Positions 45,169-54,272 are shown, counted from the first letter of the stretch. The stretch is 64,000 nt of DNA from Tenacibaculum gallaicum (GCF_003387615.1 NZ_QUNS01000001.1:224143-288142), one strand, 5' to 3'. A program made the numbers and translations. The notes: generated by a model not told the origin, from the sequence alone.

Positions 45169-45201
45169 AAAAAAGAGCATCAAAAAATAATGCTCTTTTT
45201 T
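45169..45201 (-). terminator. Terminator of the S8 protease gene
   Basis: Perfect 12-bp stem AAAAAAGAGCAT/ATGCTCTTTTTT (45169-45180 with 45190-45201), 9-base loop, T-run on the minus strand. Confidence 0.85.
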
Positions 45202-45219
45202 AGCTTGTTTATAATGGTT

Positions 45220-46842
45220 TTATTTTCTTCCGTTTACCATTCTATCAGCCATTCTAACCGCGTTGTATGCGTTTACAACACGCCCTGACACTGATAATTC
45301 TGAGAAAGGTACCATCTCATCTCTAGTTCCTGGTTTAACAACCTCTAAATCTATCTTAGTTCCAGAGTTCATTAAAATGTGCTTTACTTGACTTGCCGTT
45401 AACTCAGGGTAGTAAGAACGCACTAATGCTGCTACTCCTGCTGCTGCTGGAGAAGCCATTGAAGTACCACTAATTGATTCATAAGTATCATCTGGAAAAG
45501 TAGAGTAAATTTTCACACCTGGAGCAAATACATCTACGTTATTTTTACCATAATTTGAAAAAGTTGCTGGCAATTCTTCAGTATACTTTGCGCTCATAGC
45601 TCCAATTGTTAATACATTGTCTGTAATTTCATTCTCTAAATCTGGAGTATCATTAGGGAAGGTTTTTTCTACATCAATATTTTTTCCATCGTTTCCTGCT
45701 GCAATAACAACCAAAACATCTTTTGATGCTGCATACTTAATCGCATCGTAAACCCATTTTTTGTTAGGAGAAAACCCTTTACCAAAACTACCATTTATTA
45801 CTTTTGCTCCATTATCAACTGCATAACGGATACCCAAGGCAACATCCTTATCATACTCATCTCCTTCAGAAACTGAACGTACTGCCATAATTTTAACATT
45901 ATCAGCAACCCCATTCATTCCTTTTCCGTTATTACGAGTAGCTCCTACAATTCCTGACACATGAGAACCATGCGCTTCGTCTTTTACAGTATGTCCTGTA
46001 TTACCGTTTCCATAACCTGGTTTATCATTAATATCATACGCATCATCACCAACTACTGTACGGTAATCTGTTTTTAGGTTATCTCCTTTAATTGTTTTCT
46101 TAGCTTTCTCTAATAAACTTGTTATTTCTTTTTTAGCCTTAGATAAAGACAGTCCAAAACCATTCATTCTTTTAGCTGTTTCTATAGCTAAGAGTAAATT
46201 AGAGTTAGAAGTATTAATTGCTTCAATTTCTTCAATAGTGTAATCTGATTTATTAAAATACTTCGTTAACTCTTCATCTGACTTACTAACTGCTGCTAAG
46301 ATCTGACTATAACGTTGTTCATTAGTTTTTGCCTCCTTAATTTTTTCTGCTTGATACGCTTTTGCTTCTGCTAGGGTTTCCGCATCTGCTATAGAAGGTC
46401 TCATTAAAATACGCTCATACTCTAAATGCTCTTTGTAAGCGTCTCCTAAGAAATTCCACCCGTTGATATCATCAACATAACCATTTTTATCATTATCAAT
46501 TCCGTCTCCAGCGACTTCTTTAGTATTTACCCAAGCTACATCAACTAAGTCTTCATGTTTTAAATCAGTACCCGAATCAACAATTCCTACTACTACTTGG
46601 ACGCTCTTTTTTCCTTTTAAGAACTCATACGCTTTATTTACACTCATTCCAGGAATTGTATCTGTAGCCAAGTCTAAATGTTGCCAGTTTTCTTTCTCGT
46701 AGTCTGTTAATTCAGCTTTTTTTGCTGGGATATTCACTACGGTATTACTTCCTGTTGGTACAGGAATGTTGCTTACTGTCTTACAACTAGCTAAGGTAGC
46801 TACTGCAATTGCCGAGTAAAATACGGGCTTTAAAACTCTCAT
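45220..46842 (-). CDS. S8-family (subtilisin-like) serine protease lipoprotein
   Basis: 540 aa. Lipobox LASC (Cys20). The catalytic triad is D89 (GIVDSGTDLKHEDL), H291 (HGSHVSGIVGAT) and S461 (GTSMASPAAAGVAAL), with the oxyanion Asn in IAAGNDG. Asp and His are about 200 residues apart instead of about 35, owing to a helical, charged insert (about 140-260) typical of flavobacterial members. No T9SS domain; probably an outer-membrane-anchored protease. Follows the metallo-hydrolase gene by 10 bases. Its C-terminus (PFSELSVSGRVVNAYNAV...) has a decayed relative at 47755-47838. Confidence 0.93.
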   Translation of the reverse strand: MRVLKPVFYSAIAVATLASCKTVSNIPVPTGSNTVVNIPAKKAELTDYEKENWQHLDLATDTIPGMSVNKAYEFLKGKKSVQVVVGIVDSGTDLKHEDLVDVAWVNTKEVAGDGIDNDKNGYVDDINGWNFLGDAYKEHLEYERILMRPSIADAETLAEAKAYQAEKIKEAKTNEQRYSQILAAVSKSDEELTKYFNKSDYTIEEIEAINTSNSNLLLAIETAKRMNGFGLSLSKAKKEITSLLEKAKKTIKGDNLKTDYRTVVGDDAYDINDKPGYGNGNTGHTVKDEAHGSHVSGIVGATRNNGKGMNGVADNVKIMAVRSVSEGDEYDKDVALGIRYAVDNGAKVINGSFGKGFSPNKKWVYDAIKYAASKDVLVVIAAGNDGKNIDVEKTFPNDTPDLENEITDNVLTIGAMSAKYTEELPATFSNYGKNNVDVFAPGVKIYSTFPDDTYESISGTSMASPAAAGVAALVRSYYPELTASQVKHILMNSGTKIDLEVVKPGTRDEMVPFSELSVSGRVVNAYNAVRMADRMVNGRK

Positions 46843-46852
46843 AATCTCTATC

Positions 46853-47698
46853 TTAATTAAAAATATCTGTAAACTTAAATGTTTCTTTTAAACGAACTCC
46901 TTTTTCTGTATGCTTTACTGTTATTACTTCATTGTAGGCATCGTGTTCTAAAAACAAGTAAAACTCTTTATCGGCTGCTTCGTTTAAAAAGGCTTCTTTT
47001 TCTTTTAAGGTTAGTAGCGGTCTTGTATCATACCCCATCACATACGGCAAAGGAATATGACCTGCTGTTGGCAATAAATCTGCCATAAACACTACTGTTT
47101 TTCCTTGGTATTCTATTTTTGGCAGCATTTGTTTTTCGGTATGTCCATCCTTAAACAACACATCAAACCCTACATAATCTTTTGCATTTAGGTGCAAAAA
47201 ATTTAGTTGTCCACTTTCTTCAATTGGCAGGATGTTTTCTTTTAAAAAAGATGCTTTTTCTCTGGCATTTGGGTGTACTGCCCAGTCCCAATGACGTTGG
47301 TTACTCCAAAAACGTGCATTTTTAAAAGCTGGTTCATACCCTGTTCTGTCTTTATTCCATTGAATTGCTCCTCCACAATGGTCAAAATGTAGATGTGTTA
47401 AAAACACATCGGTAATATCGTCTCTATGGAATCCATATTTTGCTAAAGAAGTATCTAATGAAAAGTCTCCATATAAGTAGTAATACCCAAAAAACTTATC
47501 GGATTGCTTATTACCAATTCCTGTATCAATTAGTGTTAAACGATCTCTATCTTCAATCAACATACAACGCATGCCCATTGAGATCATGTTCTTTTCATCG
47601 GCAGGATTTGTCTTTTGCCAAATCGTCTTCGGAACCACGCCAAACATAGCGCCACCGTCTAATTTAAAGTTTCCTGTTTCTATCGGATAAATTCGCAT
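46853..47698 (-). CDS. MBL-fold metallo-hydrolase
   Basis: 281 aa cytoplasmic-looking hydrolase. Metal motif THLHFDHCGG (H102, H104, D106, H107), DTGIGN before it, and DGHTEKQMLP and LEHDAYNE for later ligands. The layout resembles the lactonase-like branch (AHL lactonases, AttM/AhlD type), though many such proteins act on other esters or thioesters. Not related in function to the B1 beta-lactamase at 5755. It shares a transcript with the S8 protease. Confidence 0.85.
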   Translation of the reverse strand: MRIYPIETGNFKLDGGAMFGVVPKTIWQKTNPADEKNMISMGMRCMLIEDRDRLTLIDTGIGNKQSDKFFGYYYLYGDFSLDTSLAKYGFHRDDITDVFLTHLHFDHCGGAIQWNKDRTGYEPAFKNARFWSNQRHWDWAVHPNAREKASFLKENILPIEESGQLNFLHLNAKDYVGFDVLFKDGHTEKQMLPKIEYQGKTVVFMADLLPTAGHIPLPYVMGYDTRPLLTLKEKEAFLNEAADKEFYLFLEHDAYNEVITVKHTEKGVRLKETFKFTDIFN

Positions 47699-47703
47699 AG
47701 CTA

Positions 47704-47711
47704 CAAAGATG
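47704..47711 (-). promoter_or_regulatory. -7-like element abutting the MBL-hydrolase start
   Basis: The minus strand reads CATCTTTG, one mismatch from TAnnTTTG, with only 5 bases before the ATG at 47698. As with dxs and folB this would give a leaderless or nearly leaderless message. Confidence 0.45.
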
Positions 47712-47754
47712 CAGAATTTTAGCGAATTATTTTGTTAAGAAAAACAAAAAGTGC

Positions 47755-47838
47755 CTAGTTTCTAGAAATGCTATCTGCCATAATTAAAGCATTGTACGCG
47801 TTTAAAACTTTCCCTGATTTTGATAATTGATTAAAAGG
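47755..47838 (-). pseudogene. 3' remnant of a second S8 protease gene
   Basis: In one minus-strand frame this stretch encodes PFNQLSKSGKVLNAYNALI, then MADSISRN and a stop (TAG, 47755). It aligns with the C-terminus of the intact S8 protease 0.9 kb away (PFSELSVSGRVVNAYNAV, then RMADRMVNGRK). Two stop codons in frame lie immediately upstream of PF, and no catalytic domain is present. The segment is thus the tail of a lost tandem S8 copy. Its first 37 bases are read in a different frame as the last 12 codons of the TPR-AraC regulator. Confidence 0.8.
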
Positions 47839-49511
47839 TTATCACCTCTTTTTTCTAATTCTTTCAAAAAATAAGAAGGTTTGATTCCTTTAGCTTTAAA
47901 AAATGCCTTAGAAAACGATTCTGCACTGTTAAAACCTGCCTCTTTAGCAATGGCTTTTACTGTATATTTTCTTAAAATAGCATCCTTTTTTAACCTCTCT
48001 ATAATATATGAGATTCTTAAATCACTCAGATAAGCAGAAAAAGATTTACCTTTATAATAGTTAACTACTTTAGATAGGTACTGAGTATTAGTATTTAACT
48101 CTTTCGCCAGAGAACTTAATGTAATATTATTAGCTATAAATTTTTGCTCTATTTCAAACTTGTCCAGTCTTTTTAAAATAGCTTCACTAATTTGTTTCGG
48201 TATTTTAATATTTTCTTTGGGCTTTTTTACATCTTTAACAACTTCCTTAGAATTAATTACTTCTTTGAATCTTTGTTTGTAAACTCTCTTCTTGTGATAT
48301 TGATAAATAAAAAGAACCAATAATAAAACTACTATTAGAGAAATCATTATAATGACAAAGTAAAAAAAGGCGTTGTTTTTCTTCATTTGTTTTATTACAG
48401 TTTCTTTTTCCGATTTTAATTTTGGAATATCATACTCTCTATAAATTTTTCTGTTTAAATACCTCTCATTGTAATTTATAATACTGTCGTATTTGATAAA
48501 CTTGTTGATATATAATAGTTGATTTTTTAAATTATTATCTTTTTTATATTTATTAATTAAGACTTCATATGCTTCTCTTATAAATAAAAAAACTGGTTTC
48601 TCTAACTGGAATAAGGAATCTACTTTCTTATATGCTCTTATTTTTTGCCTTTCTTCATTAATTCCCTCAAAAGATTTTCCCAGATAGAAATAAATGTAAA
48701 TTAAATAATTATTTAAACTTTTATTTTTAAAAAAGGAAGCTTCATTTTTAAGTATATTAATAGCTATATTATAATTCTTTTTATGACATTCAATAATTCC
48801 TTGATTCATATTTAAATGATGAAGCATTAAAGTATCTTTTAACTTTAAGTATATTTTTTTTCCTCTATTTATATAGTTTTGAGCAGAGTCAATTTTTTTT
48901 GAATCTGTATAAAGATTTGCCAGTTCCATTATTGAATTTAGCCTTCTATTTTTTAAATCATTCTTCTCCGCGTATTTTAAGTTTTCTTTAAAAATTATGG
49001 CAGCTTCATCATAGATTTGAAGTCTTCTTTTCAATGAACCAATACTATTTTTAATACTAAACGCTAATGACTTACTATTATGTTTTTCTGTATATTCTAG
49101 TGCTAATAGGTAACTATCAATTGCATCATCATATTGATAATTTTTTTGATAGTAATATCCTTTTTTCATATAAGCAACTGAAGGGTAATACTTAATACTC
49201 TTCTCAGACATTAAATTAATAACACTATCACTATATTTCAATACTCTATCATCCTCATATAAATCTGATAAAACCCAATAGCCCGCGGAAATTCTTTGTC
49301 TGTGTTTTTCTCTTTTAGCTACCTTTAAGAAAGCTTTTATATACTTAATTTTATCTTCTTTGTTCTCACTTTTTTCATAATAAGAGAATAATTCTTCCAT
49401 TGTTTTACTCGAAAGGATATCAACTTTACTTTGTCCAAAAGAACTTATGATCAAAAACAAGAAAAAGAATAGTGTAATCTGTTTTTTATGTGTCTTTAAT
49501 TTATTTTTCAT
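47802..49511 (-). CDS. TPR sensor-regulator with C-terminal AraC DNA-binding domain
   Basis: 569 aa from ATG 49511. Signal-anchor or signal peptide (about 8-26), a TPR sensor region (about 55-340; GYYYQKNYQYDDAIDSYLLAL, YDEAAIIFKENLKYAEKN), one transmembrane helix (about 383-407), then a cytoplasmic AraC domain (about 460-555; LSSLAKELNTNTQYLSKVVNYY and VKAIAKEAGFNSAESFSKAFFKAKGIKPSYF). Thus a periplasmic TPR part probably controls a cytoplasmic HTH, one polypeptide doing the job of a two-component system. The last residues (DNLLINYQNQGKF) come from the S8 remnant read out of frame; the original protein probably ended about there at LKELEKRG. Target genes unknown. Confidence 0.85.
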   Translation of the reverse strand: MKNKLKTHKKQITLFFFLFLIISSFGQSKVDILSSKTMEELFSYYEKSENKEDKIKYIKAFLKVAKREKHRQRISAGYWVLSDLYEDDRVLKYSDSVINLMSEKSIKYYPSVAYMKKGYYYQKNYQYDDAIDSYLLALEYTEKHNSKSLAFSIKNSIGSLKRRLQIYDEAAIIFKENLKYAEKNDLKNRRLNSIMELANLYTDSKKIDSAQNYINRGKKIYLKLKDTLMLHHLNMNQGIIECHKKNYNIAINILKNEASFFKNKSLNNYLIYIYFYLGKSFEGINEERQKIRAYKKVDSLFQLEKPVFLFIREAYEVLINKYKKDNNLKNQLLYINKFIKYDSIINYNERYLNRKIYREYDIPKLKSEKETVIKQMKKNNAFFYFVIIMISLIVVLLLVLFIYQYHKKRVYKQRFKEVINSKEVVKDVKKPKENIKIPKQISEAILKRLDKFEIEQKFIANNITLSSLAKELNTNTQYLSKVVNYYKGKSFSAYLSDLRISYIIERLKKDAILRKYTVKAIAKEAGFNSAESFSKAFFKAKGIKPSYFLKELEKRGDNLLINYQNQGKF

Positions 49512-49721
49512 TTCTCTACTAATCTCTTTTACTTTTTTCACTAAAAAAACCATTCAATGTTTTTTAAATTTTACAAAGGCAAATGTAATAGCAGACAAGA
49601 CAAACACATATATATACTTAGAGGTATTAATCGATATTTATAAATAACTGCCTTTTTCATATCGTTTTAAATAAGAATACTACAATTTATGGCAACAACA
49701 AATGCCTCAAATAAGCTAAAT

Positions 49722-49753
49722 AAAAAAAGCTCATCAAATTTGATGAGCTTTTT
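49722..49753 (-). terminator. Terminator of tRNA-Cys
   Basis: A perfect 30-base palindrome (49724-49753), AAAAAGCTCATCAAA and its complement, ending in T-runs, 2 bases after the tRNA 3' end. Confidence 0.85.
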
Positions 49754-49754
49754 G

Positions 49755-49825
49755 AGGTGTCGAGCGGATTCGAACCGCTGTAGATGGTGTTGCAGACCAC
49801 TGCCTAGCCACTCGGCCACGACACC
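49755..49825 (-). tRNA. tRNA-Cys (GCA)
   Basis: 71-nt cloverleaf on the minus strand. Acceptor stem GGTGTCG/CGACACC (49819-49825 with 49756-49762), D-arm GGCCGAGTGGCTAGGC, anticodon loop CTGCAAC with anticodon GCA, T-arm with the invariant TTCGAAT. The discriminator base is U (49755), as expected for cysteine. CCA is not encoded. Confidence 0.95.
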
Positions 49826-49880
49826 TTATATTGATAAGGACTGCAAATTTACAGCTTTTATCTTTTTTTGCAAGCTTTTT

Positions 49881-50243
49881 TTACTTTTTACGCACTTCTG
49901 ATAAAACAATTGCTACCTCAGCAACATTTCCTCCAATAGGTGGGTTAATTTTTGCTACGCTAACTTCCGCTTCATCAACCAGTTGTATTTCTTTAAAGAT
50001 TCTATCTAAAATTCGTTGAGCAACATGCTCTAATAATTTAGAACGAATTGCCATCTCTTCTTTTACAATTTGATTCAAATGCACATAATCTACCGTATCA
50101 ACTAAATCATCAGTTTGTGCTGATTTTTGTAAATCGGCTTTTACTTCGATATCTACTCGGTATTCCGAACCTATCCTTGCTTCTTCCTTTAAGCATCCGT
50201 GATTTGTAAAAACACGAATGTCGTTTACATGTATTATTCCCAT
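49881..50243 (-). CDS. folB: Dihydroneopterin aldolase
   Basis: Folate pathway enzyme that splits 7,8-dihydroneopterin into 6-hydroxymethyl-dihydropterin and glycolaldehyde. 120 aa, normal length. It has IHVNDIRVFTNHGCLKEE at the start (the NHG/HG active-site loop), DTVDYVHLNQIV, LLEHVAQRI (catalytic Glu), and AEVSVAKINPPIGG near the end (Lys). Its start is 4 bases from a -7 element. Confidence 0.94.
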   Translation of the reverse strand: MGIIHVNDIRVFTNHGCLKEEARIGSEYRVDIEVKADLQKSAQTDDLVDTVDYVHLNQIVKEEMAIRSKLLEHVAQRILDRIFKEIQLVDEAEVSVAKINPPIGGNVAEVAIVLSEVRKK

Positions 50244-50247
50244 ACCG

Positions 50248-50255
50248 CAAAAATA
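50248..50255 (-). promoter_or_regulatory. -7 element abutting the folB start
   Basis: The minus strand reads TATTTTTG, an exact TAnnTTTG match, with only 4 bases before ATG 50243: predicted leaderless or nearly leaderless transcript. Confidence 0.6.
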
Positions 50256-50336
50256 GGAATGTTTGCTTATTTAAACTTATTGTTTTTCGAAAAGCGTAAA
50301 AGACCTTAACACGGTTATTCACTTTTTTAAGTAATA

Positions 50337-50363
50337 AGATTTCTCACTTCGTCAGAAACGACG
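50337..50363. repeat. Fragment of a dispersed flavobacterial palindromic repeat
   Basis: AGATTTCTCACTTCGTCAGA followed by AACGACG resembles the GAGATTTCTC...TTCG...GAAATGAC repeat seen between genes in many flavobacterial genomes; a fuller copy is at 63030-63153. It lies in the 159-base gap between folB and the BNR protein, where nothing else was seen. Confidence 0.4.
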
Positions 50364-50402
50364 TATTTATTAATTCGTAAAGAAACTAAAAAATGTTACA
50401 AA

Positions 50403-53228
50403 CTACTTTATTTCAAATGTTTGATTTAACTCACCCATCGTTACTTTATATTTCCCTTTTGGTAAATAGTATTTGTCATTCTTTGCTTCTTTAATTTCAG
50501 CATCTTTATGCTTTTTCAGATACTTCTTTCTTCCTTTTTCTGAAAAAGAAACATCATACACAACCTCGTTAAATCCTTTTGTTGCGTTAGCCTTTATAGT
50601 ATTTACCAAAACTTTACCTGAATACACTTTTAACTCAACTTCTTTATTCGCATTAACATAAAACGGAATGGTAATTTTTGGTGTATTAGGTTCTAACCAT
50701 TTGCTCCAAGAACTCCCCCAAGATTTTCTTTTCTTAATATCCTTAATGCTGAAAATAGCTTCTTTATTATCAAACTCTTGTAAAGAAGTAATATTTGCTT
50801 TGTATAAACTACGCCCATGTGTTCCTACTAATAAATGTTTTGCTTTAGGTTGAATTACTAAATCGTGTACTGCAACATTTGGTAATCCGTTACTAAAAGC
50901 TTCCCATGTTTCACCTTGACTGAAAGAAACGTACAATCCATTATCAGTTCCAAGATATAGGATATTTTCTTTTTCTGGATCTTCCTTAATCACATTTACC
51001 GCAGAAGTCGGAATGTTACTACTAATGTTTTTCCATGTTTTCCCGTAGTCATCAGACATGTATGCATACGAAGTAAAATCATCAAAACGATACCCGTTTA
51101 ACGTAACATACACTCGTTCTTTCTTATATTTTGAAGCTATTACACGACTTACCCATAAGTTTTGTGGAAAAGTGTTTGAAATTTTTTCCCAACTTCCTCC
51201 TCCGTTTTTAGTTACTTGTACCAATCCATCATCAGAACCTGCATAGATTAACCCAAATTGAAACGGACTTTCAGAAATGGTGGTTAAGGTTCCGTAAGCT
51301 ACATTTCCTTCCTTTTCTCCTTTGGTTAAATCTCCTGAGATTTCTTCCCAATCATTACCTTTATTTAGTGAGCGGTGCAACTTATTTCCTCCTAAATATA
51401 AAATATCTTGATTGTGTTTTGATAACTGAATAGGAGTTTGCCAATTAAATCGGTAAGCTGGTTTGTCTTCTTTGGGTTTTGGCTGAATGTAAGTCTGTTT
51501 TCCTGTAGCTCTATCTATTCGATAATAGTTTCCAAATTGATATCCTGTATACACAATATTAGGATTTCTGTCATCTACAGCAACTTGCATTCCGTCACCA
51601 CCCATTAAACTTTCGTAAGGATTCTTTCCTGTTTGATGCCATCTTTTATCAATCTTAGCATTATGGTCTCCAACCCAAACGCCATTATCTTGCATGCCTC
51701 CGTACACCTTATAATTTTCCTGATTATCGGCATATACGGTGTAAAATTGACCAACTGCTGGCTGATTTAATTTAACCCAACTTTCACCGTCATCGTATGA
51801 AATATTTAACCCTCCATCATTTCCATCAATTAAATGTCCTTGTTTTTTAGGGTTTATCCATAGTGCTTGATGATCGGCATGTACATTTTCTTTACTAATA
51901 GATGTGAATGTTTTTCCACCATCTTTCGATTTTAAAATTGGAACTCCTAATACATAGATTCCATTTTGGTCTTGCGGATCAACACGAATTTCGCCAAAAT
52001 AATATCCATACGAATAGTATAAATCATCTAAATACCCTTCGTGTGTTTTTTTCCATGTTTTTCCTCCATCAGTCGTTTTAAAAACCTCTGCCCCTATTAC
52101 TGGAGTATCAAATAATGCTGCATTCGCATCTTTTAAATAACCAACTAAATCACTTGGTTTCATTTCCCCAGGACTTGAACGTATAATTTGTTTTACATTC
52201 TCTGCTCGGTATTTTTCTTGAAGACCATTCATTTTGATATATGAATTCAGCTTTTTGTCTTTCATATTTAAAAACTCATCAGTCGAAATTGATGCGAGTT
52301 CTTCTTTTGTCAAAGCCCCAGAATCTTTTGCATTTTTAGTAGAGTCCTTTTTTCTTCGGAATTGATTATCGTGAAAAACATATACTGTGTTTTCACTATA
52401 CACTGCTAACCCTATTCTACCAACTCCTTTTCCATTTGGAAAACCATTATTATCAGAAATTTTAGTCCATGAACTTCCAGCATCTGTCGATTTATAAATT
52501 GCTGATTTTTTTCCATCTCCATCAAAATTCCATGCTTTACGCTCGCGTTCCCATGCAGCAGCGTATAAAATATTGAAGTTGTTTGGTACAGGCTGAATAT
52601 CTATAATCCCTGTGTTTTCATCAATAAACAACGTTTTTTTCCATGTTTTTCCTCCATCAATAGTTTTAAAAACTCCCCTTTCTTTATTTGATGAGTATAA
52701 ATGACCAATAGATCCAACGATTACCTCATCAGGGTTATTTGGGTTTATTAAAATACGACCTATATGATGCGAATCGAGTAACCCAACATTTGTCCAAGTT
52801 TTACCTTTATCCGTAGACTTTAAAATTCCGATTCCTGCATACGACGAACGAGAAGAATTGTTTTCTCCTGTTCCTACCCAAATAGTTCCACTTTTCCAGT
52901 CTACAGCAATATCACCCACGTTTTGTGTTGGAGAATTATCTAAAATTGGAGTAAAAGTAGTTCCGTTATTATTAGTATACCATACTCCTCCTGAAGCATA
53001 TCCTACATAAAACTCAGTCGTATTTTCTGGATTTACATCAATATCTACCACACGCCCGCTCATTACAGTAGGTCCAATATTTTTAAACGGTATATTTTTT
53101 ACTGTAGAAGTTAGAGTTAATGCTTCTTTTTGTTGTAACGCTTGTTGTATTTTTTCTGCGGAAGTGGGCTGCTGCGCAATTACTGTAAACGGAAAGAAAG
53201 CTATAAAAGCTTTGGCTAAGATTCTCAT
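50403..53228 (-). CDS. Secreted BNR/VPS10-type beta-propeller protein
   Basis: 941 aa from ATG 53228 (the frame is open to 53267). Signal peptide ending IAQQ. The body is a pair of large beta-propellers made of BNR/Asp-box repeats: STDKGKTWTNVG, TIDGGKTWKKT, STDAGSSWTKI, TTDGGKTWKKT, SKDGGKTFTS, SYDDGESWVKL, TKNGGGSWEKI, SDDYGKTWKNI. Such sortilin/xyloglucanase-like proteins bind or cut polysaccharide or act as surface scaffolds; no catalytic residues can be assigned here. There is an inserted helical block at about 300-360. The C-terminal 80 residues form a beta domain (VKVYSGKVLVNTIKAN-like) without a clear T9SS sorting motif. Confidence 0.85.
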   Translation of the reverse strand: MRILAKAFIAFFPFTVIAQQPTSAEKIQQALQQKEALTLTSTVKNIPFKNIGPTVMSGRVVDIDVNPENTTEFYVGYASGGVWYTNNNGTTFTPILDNSPTQNVGDIAVDWKSGTIWVGTGENNSSRSSYAGIGILKSTDKGKTWTNVGLLDSHHIGRILINPNNPDEVIVGSIGHLYSSNKERGVFKTIDGGKTWKKTLFIDENTGIIDIQPVPNNFNILYAAAWERERKAWNFDGDGKKSAIYKSTDAGSSWTKISDNNGFPNGKGVGRIGLAVYSENTVYVFHDNQFRRKKDSTKNAKDSGALTKEELASISTDEFLNMKDKKLNSYIKMNGLQEKYRAENVKQIIRSSPGEMKPSDLVGYLKDANAALFDTPVIGAEVFKTTDGGKTWKKTHEGYLDDLYYSYGYYFGEIRVDPQDQNGIYVLGVPILKSKDGGKTFTSISKENVHADHQALWINPKKQGHLIDGNDGGLNISYDDGESWVKLNQPAVGQFYTVYADNQENYKVYGGMQDNGVWVGDHNAKIDKRWHQTGKNPYESLMGGDGMQVAVDDRNPNIVYTGYQFGNYYRIDRATGKQTYIQPKPKEDKPAYRFNWQTPIQLSKHNQDILYLGGNKLHRSLNKGNDWEEISGDLTKGEKEGNVAYGTLTTISESPFQFGLIYAGSDDGLVQVTKNGGGSWEKISNTFPQNLWVSRVIASKYKKERVYVTLNGYRFDDFTSYAYMSDDYGKTWKNISSNIPTSAVNVIKEDPEKENILYLGTDNGLYVSFSQGETWEAFSNGLPNVAVHDLVIQPKAKHLLVGTHGRSLYKANITSLQEFDNKEAIFSIKDIKKRKSWGSSWSKWLEPNTPKITIPFYVNANKEVELKVYSGKVLVNTIKANATKGFNEVVYDVSFSEKGRKKYLKKHKDAEIKEAKNDKYYLPKGKYKVTMGELNQTFEIK

Positions 53229-53319
53229 TATAATTTGGTTTAGAAAAAGTGAAAATACTGTAAGCAAATACTATTTCAAAAAAATTAACAGAATATTGAG
53301 AGACTTCTTTAAGCAGTTT

Positions 53320-53347
53320 TTGTCAAACAAAAAAATTAGTAGCTTTG
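53320..53347 (+). promoter_or_regulatory. rimK promoter
   Basis: TTG (53320-53322) and TAGCTTTG (53340-53347) are separated by 17 bases, a full match to the Bacteroidota housekeeping promoter. Leader of about 17 bases to ATG 53370. Confidence 0.65.
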
Positions 53348-53369
53348 TTTAACCTCAAATTTTTAGGCG

Positions 53370-54272
53370 ATGACTATTTTTATTCTTTCTGTTAGTGACC
53401 AAATTTATTCAACACAAAGAATATATAAAGAAGCTCACCGTCGTGGACATAACGTTGAGATTATAAACCATTTAAAATGCTCTATAAAACTAGGAAATGG
53501 TAAGCCTGAAATTATCTATCAAGGAGAAGATATTATTGATATTCCTGATGTAATTATTCCTCGAATAGGTGTTTCAGCCATGAAACACGGAGCTACGGTT
53601 GTAAAAGAATTTGAAATGAATGGAATTTACAGCTCTGCTAGTTATTTAGGTATTGTTAATGCTCAAAACAAAGCTCGTACCTTGCAAATAATGAGTCGAA
53701 ATGGACTTCCTATTCCGCAAACTGTTTTTTCAGTTGATACTGAAAATATTGGTGAGCAAATAAATTTATTAGGCGGTTCTCCTGTAATTATTAAATTACA
53801 AGAAGGAACACATGGCTCAGGTGTAATTTTGGCTGAAAGTAAAAAATCTGCCATGTCTATTATTGATACTATGCACGGAACAAATACCAGTATTTTACTA
53901 CAAGAGTTTATTAAAGAAAGTAATAGTGAAGATATTCGTGCTTTTGTTGTAAATGGTAAAGTAGTATCTTCAATGAAACGTAAAGGGCTAGAGGAAGATT
54001 TTCGTTCTAACATTCATAAAGGAGGAAGCGGGCACAAGGTTGCTTTAACTCCTGAAGAAGAAGAAATAGCTATTAAAGCTGCTCAATATTTAGAACTTCC
54101 AATTGCTGGGGTTGATATGATTCGCTCAAAACGAGGCTCTTTATTAATTGAAGTTAATTCTACTCCTGGTTTACAAGGAATTGAAGCGTATACTAAAGAT
54201 AATATTGCCAAAGCCATTGTTAAATTTTTAGAAGAAAAATGTTCGAACAAAACTTTAAAAACGAAATCATAG
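53370..54272 (+). CDS. rimK: RimK-type ATP-grasp ligase
   Basis: 300 aa. The N-terminal domain begins MTIFILSVSDQIYSTQRIYKEA, followed by the ATP-grasp fold: SPVIIKLQEGTHGSGVILAES, QEFIKESNSEDIRAFVV, and the metal-binding GVDMIRSKRGSLLIEVNSTPGLQGIE. RimK adds glutamate residues to the C-terminus of ribosomal protein S6 in E. coli; other members make poly-glutamate or peptide bonds on other targets. Its 3' end overlaps the aspartoacylase-like gene by 34 bases, so the two work together. Confidence 0.9.
   Translation: MTIFILSVSDQIYSTQRIYKEAHRRGHNVEIINHLKCSIKLGNGKPEIIYQGEDIIDIPDVIIPRIGVSAMKHGATVVKEFEMNGIYSSASYLGIVNAQNKARTLQIMSRNGLPIPQTVFSVDTENIGEQINLLGGSPVIIKLQEGTHGSGVILAESKKSAMSIIDTMHGTNTSILLQEFIKESNSEDIRAFVVNGKVVSSMKRKGLEEDFRSNIHKGGSGHKVALTPEEEEIAIKAAQYLELPIAGVDMIRSKRGSLLIEVNSTPGLQGIEAYTKDNIAKAIVKFLEEKCSNKTLKTKS

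Noticed and set aside
46853..47698. MBL-fold protein as a second beta-lactamase
   Set aside because: It lacks the B1 Cys and binding-loop features and the signal peptide; the HLHFDHCGG layout fits lactonase-like hydrolases.
49755..49825. tRNA-Cys as an integration (att) site
   Set aside because: No integrase and no second copy of the tRNA 3' end was seen nearby; folB and the regulator on either side look native.
49689..49901. Plus-strand open frame over the tRNA-Cys gene
   Set aside because: It spans the terminator palindrome and the tRNA; coding is excluded by the cloverleaf.
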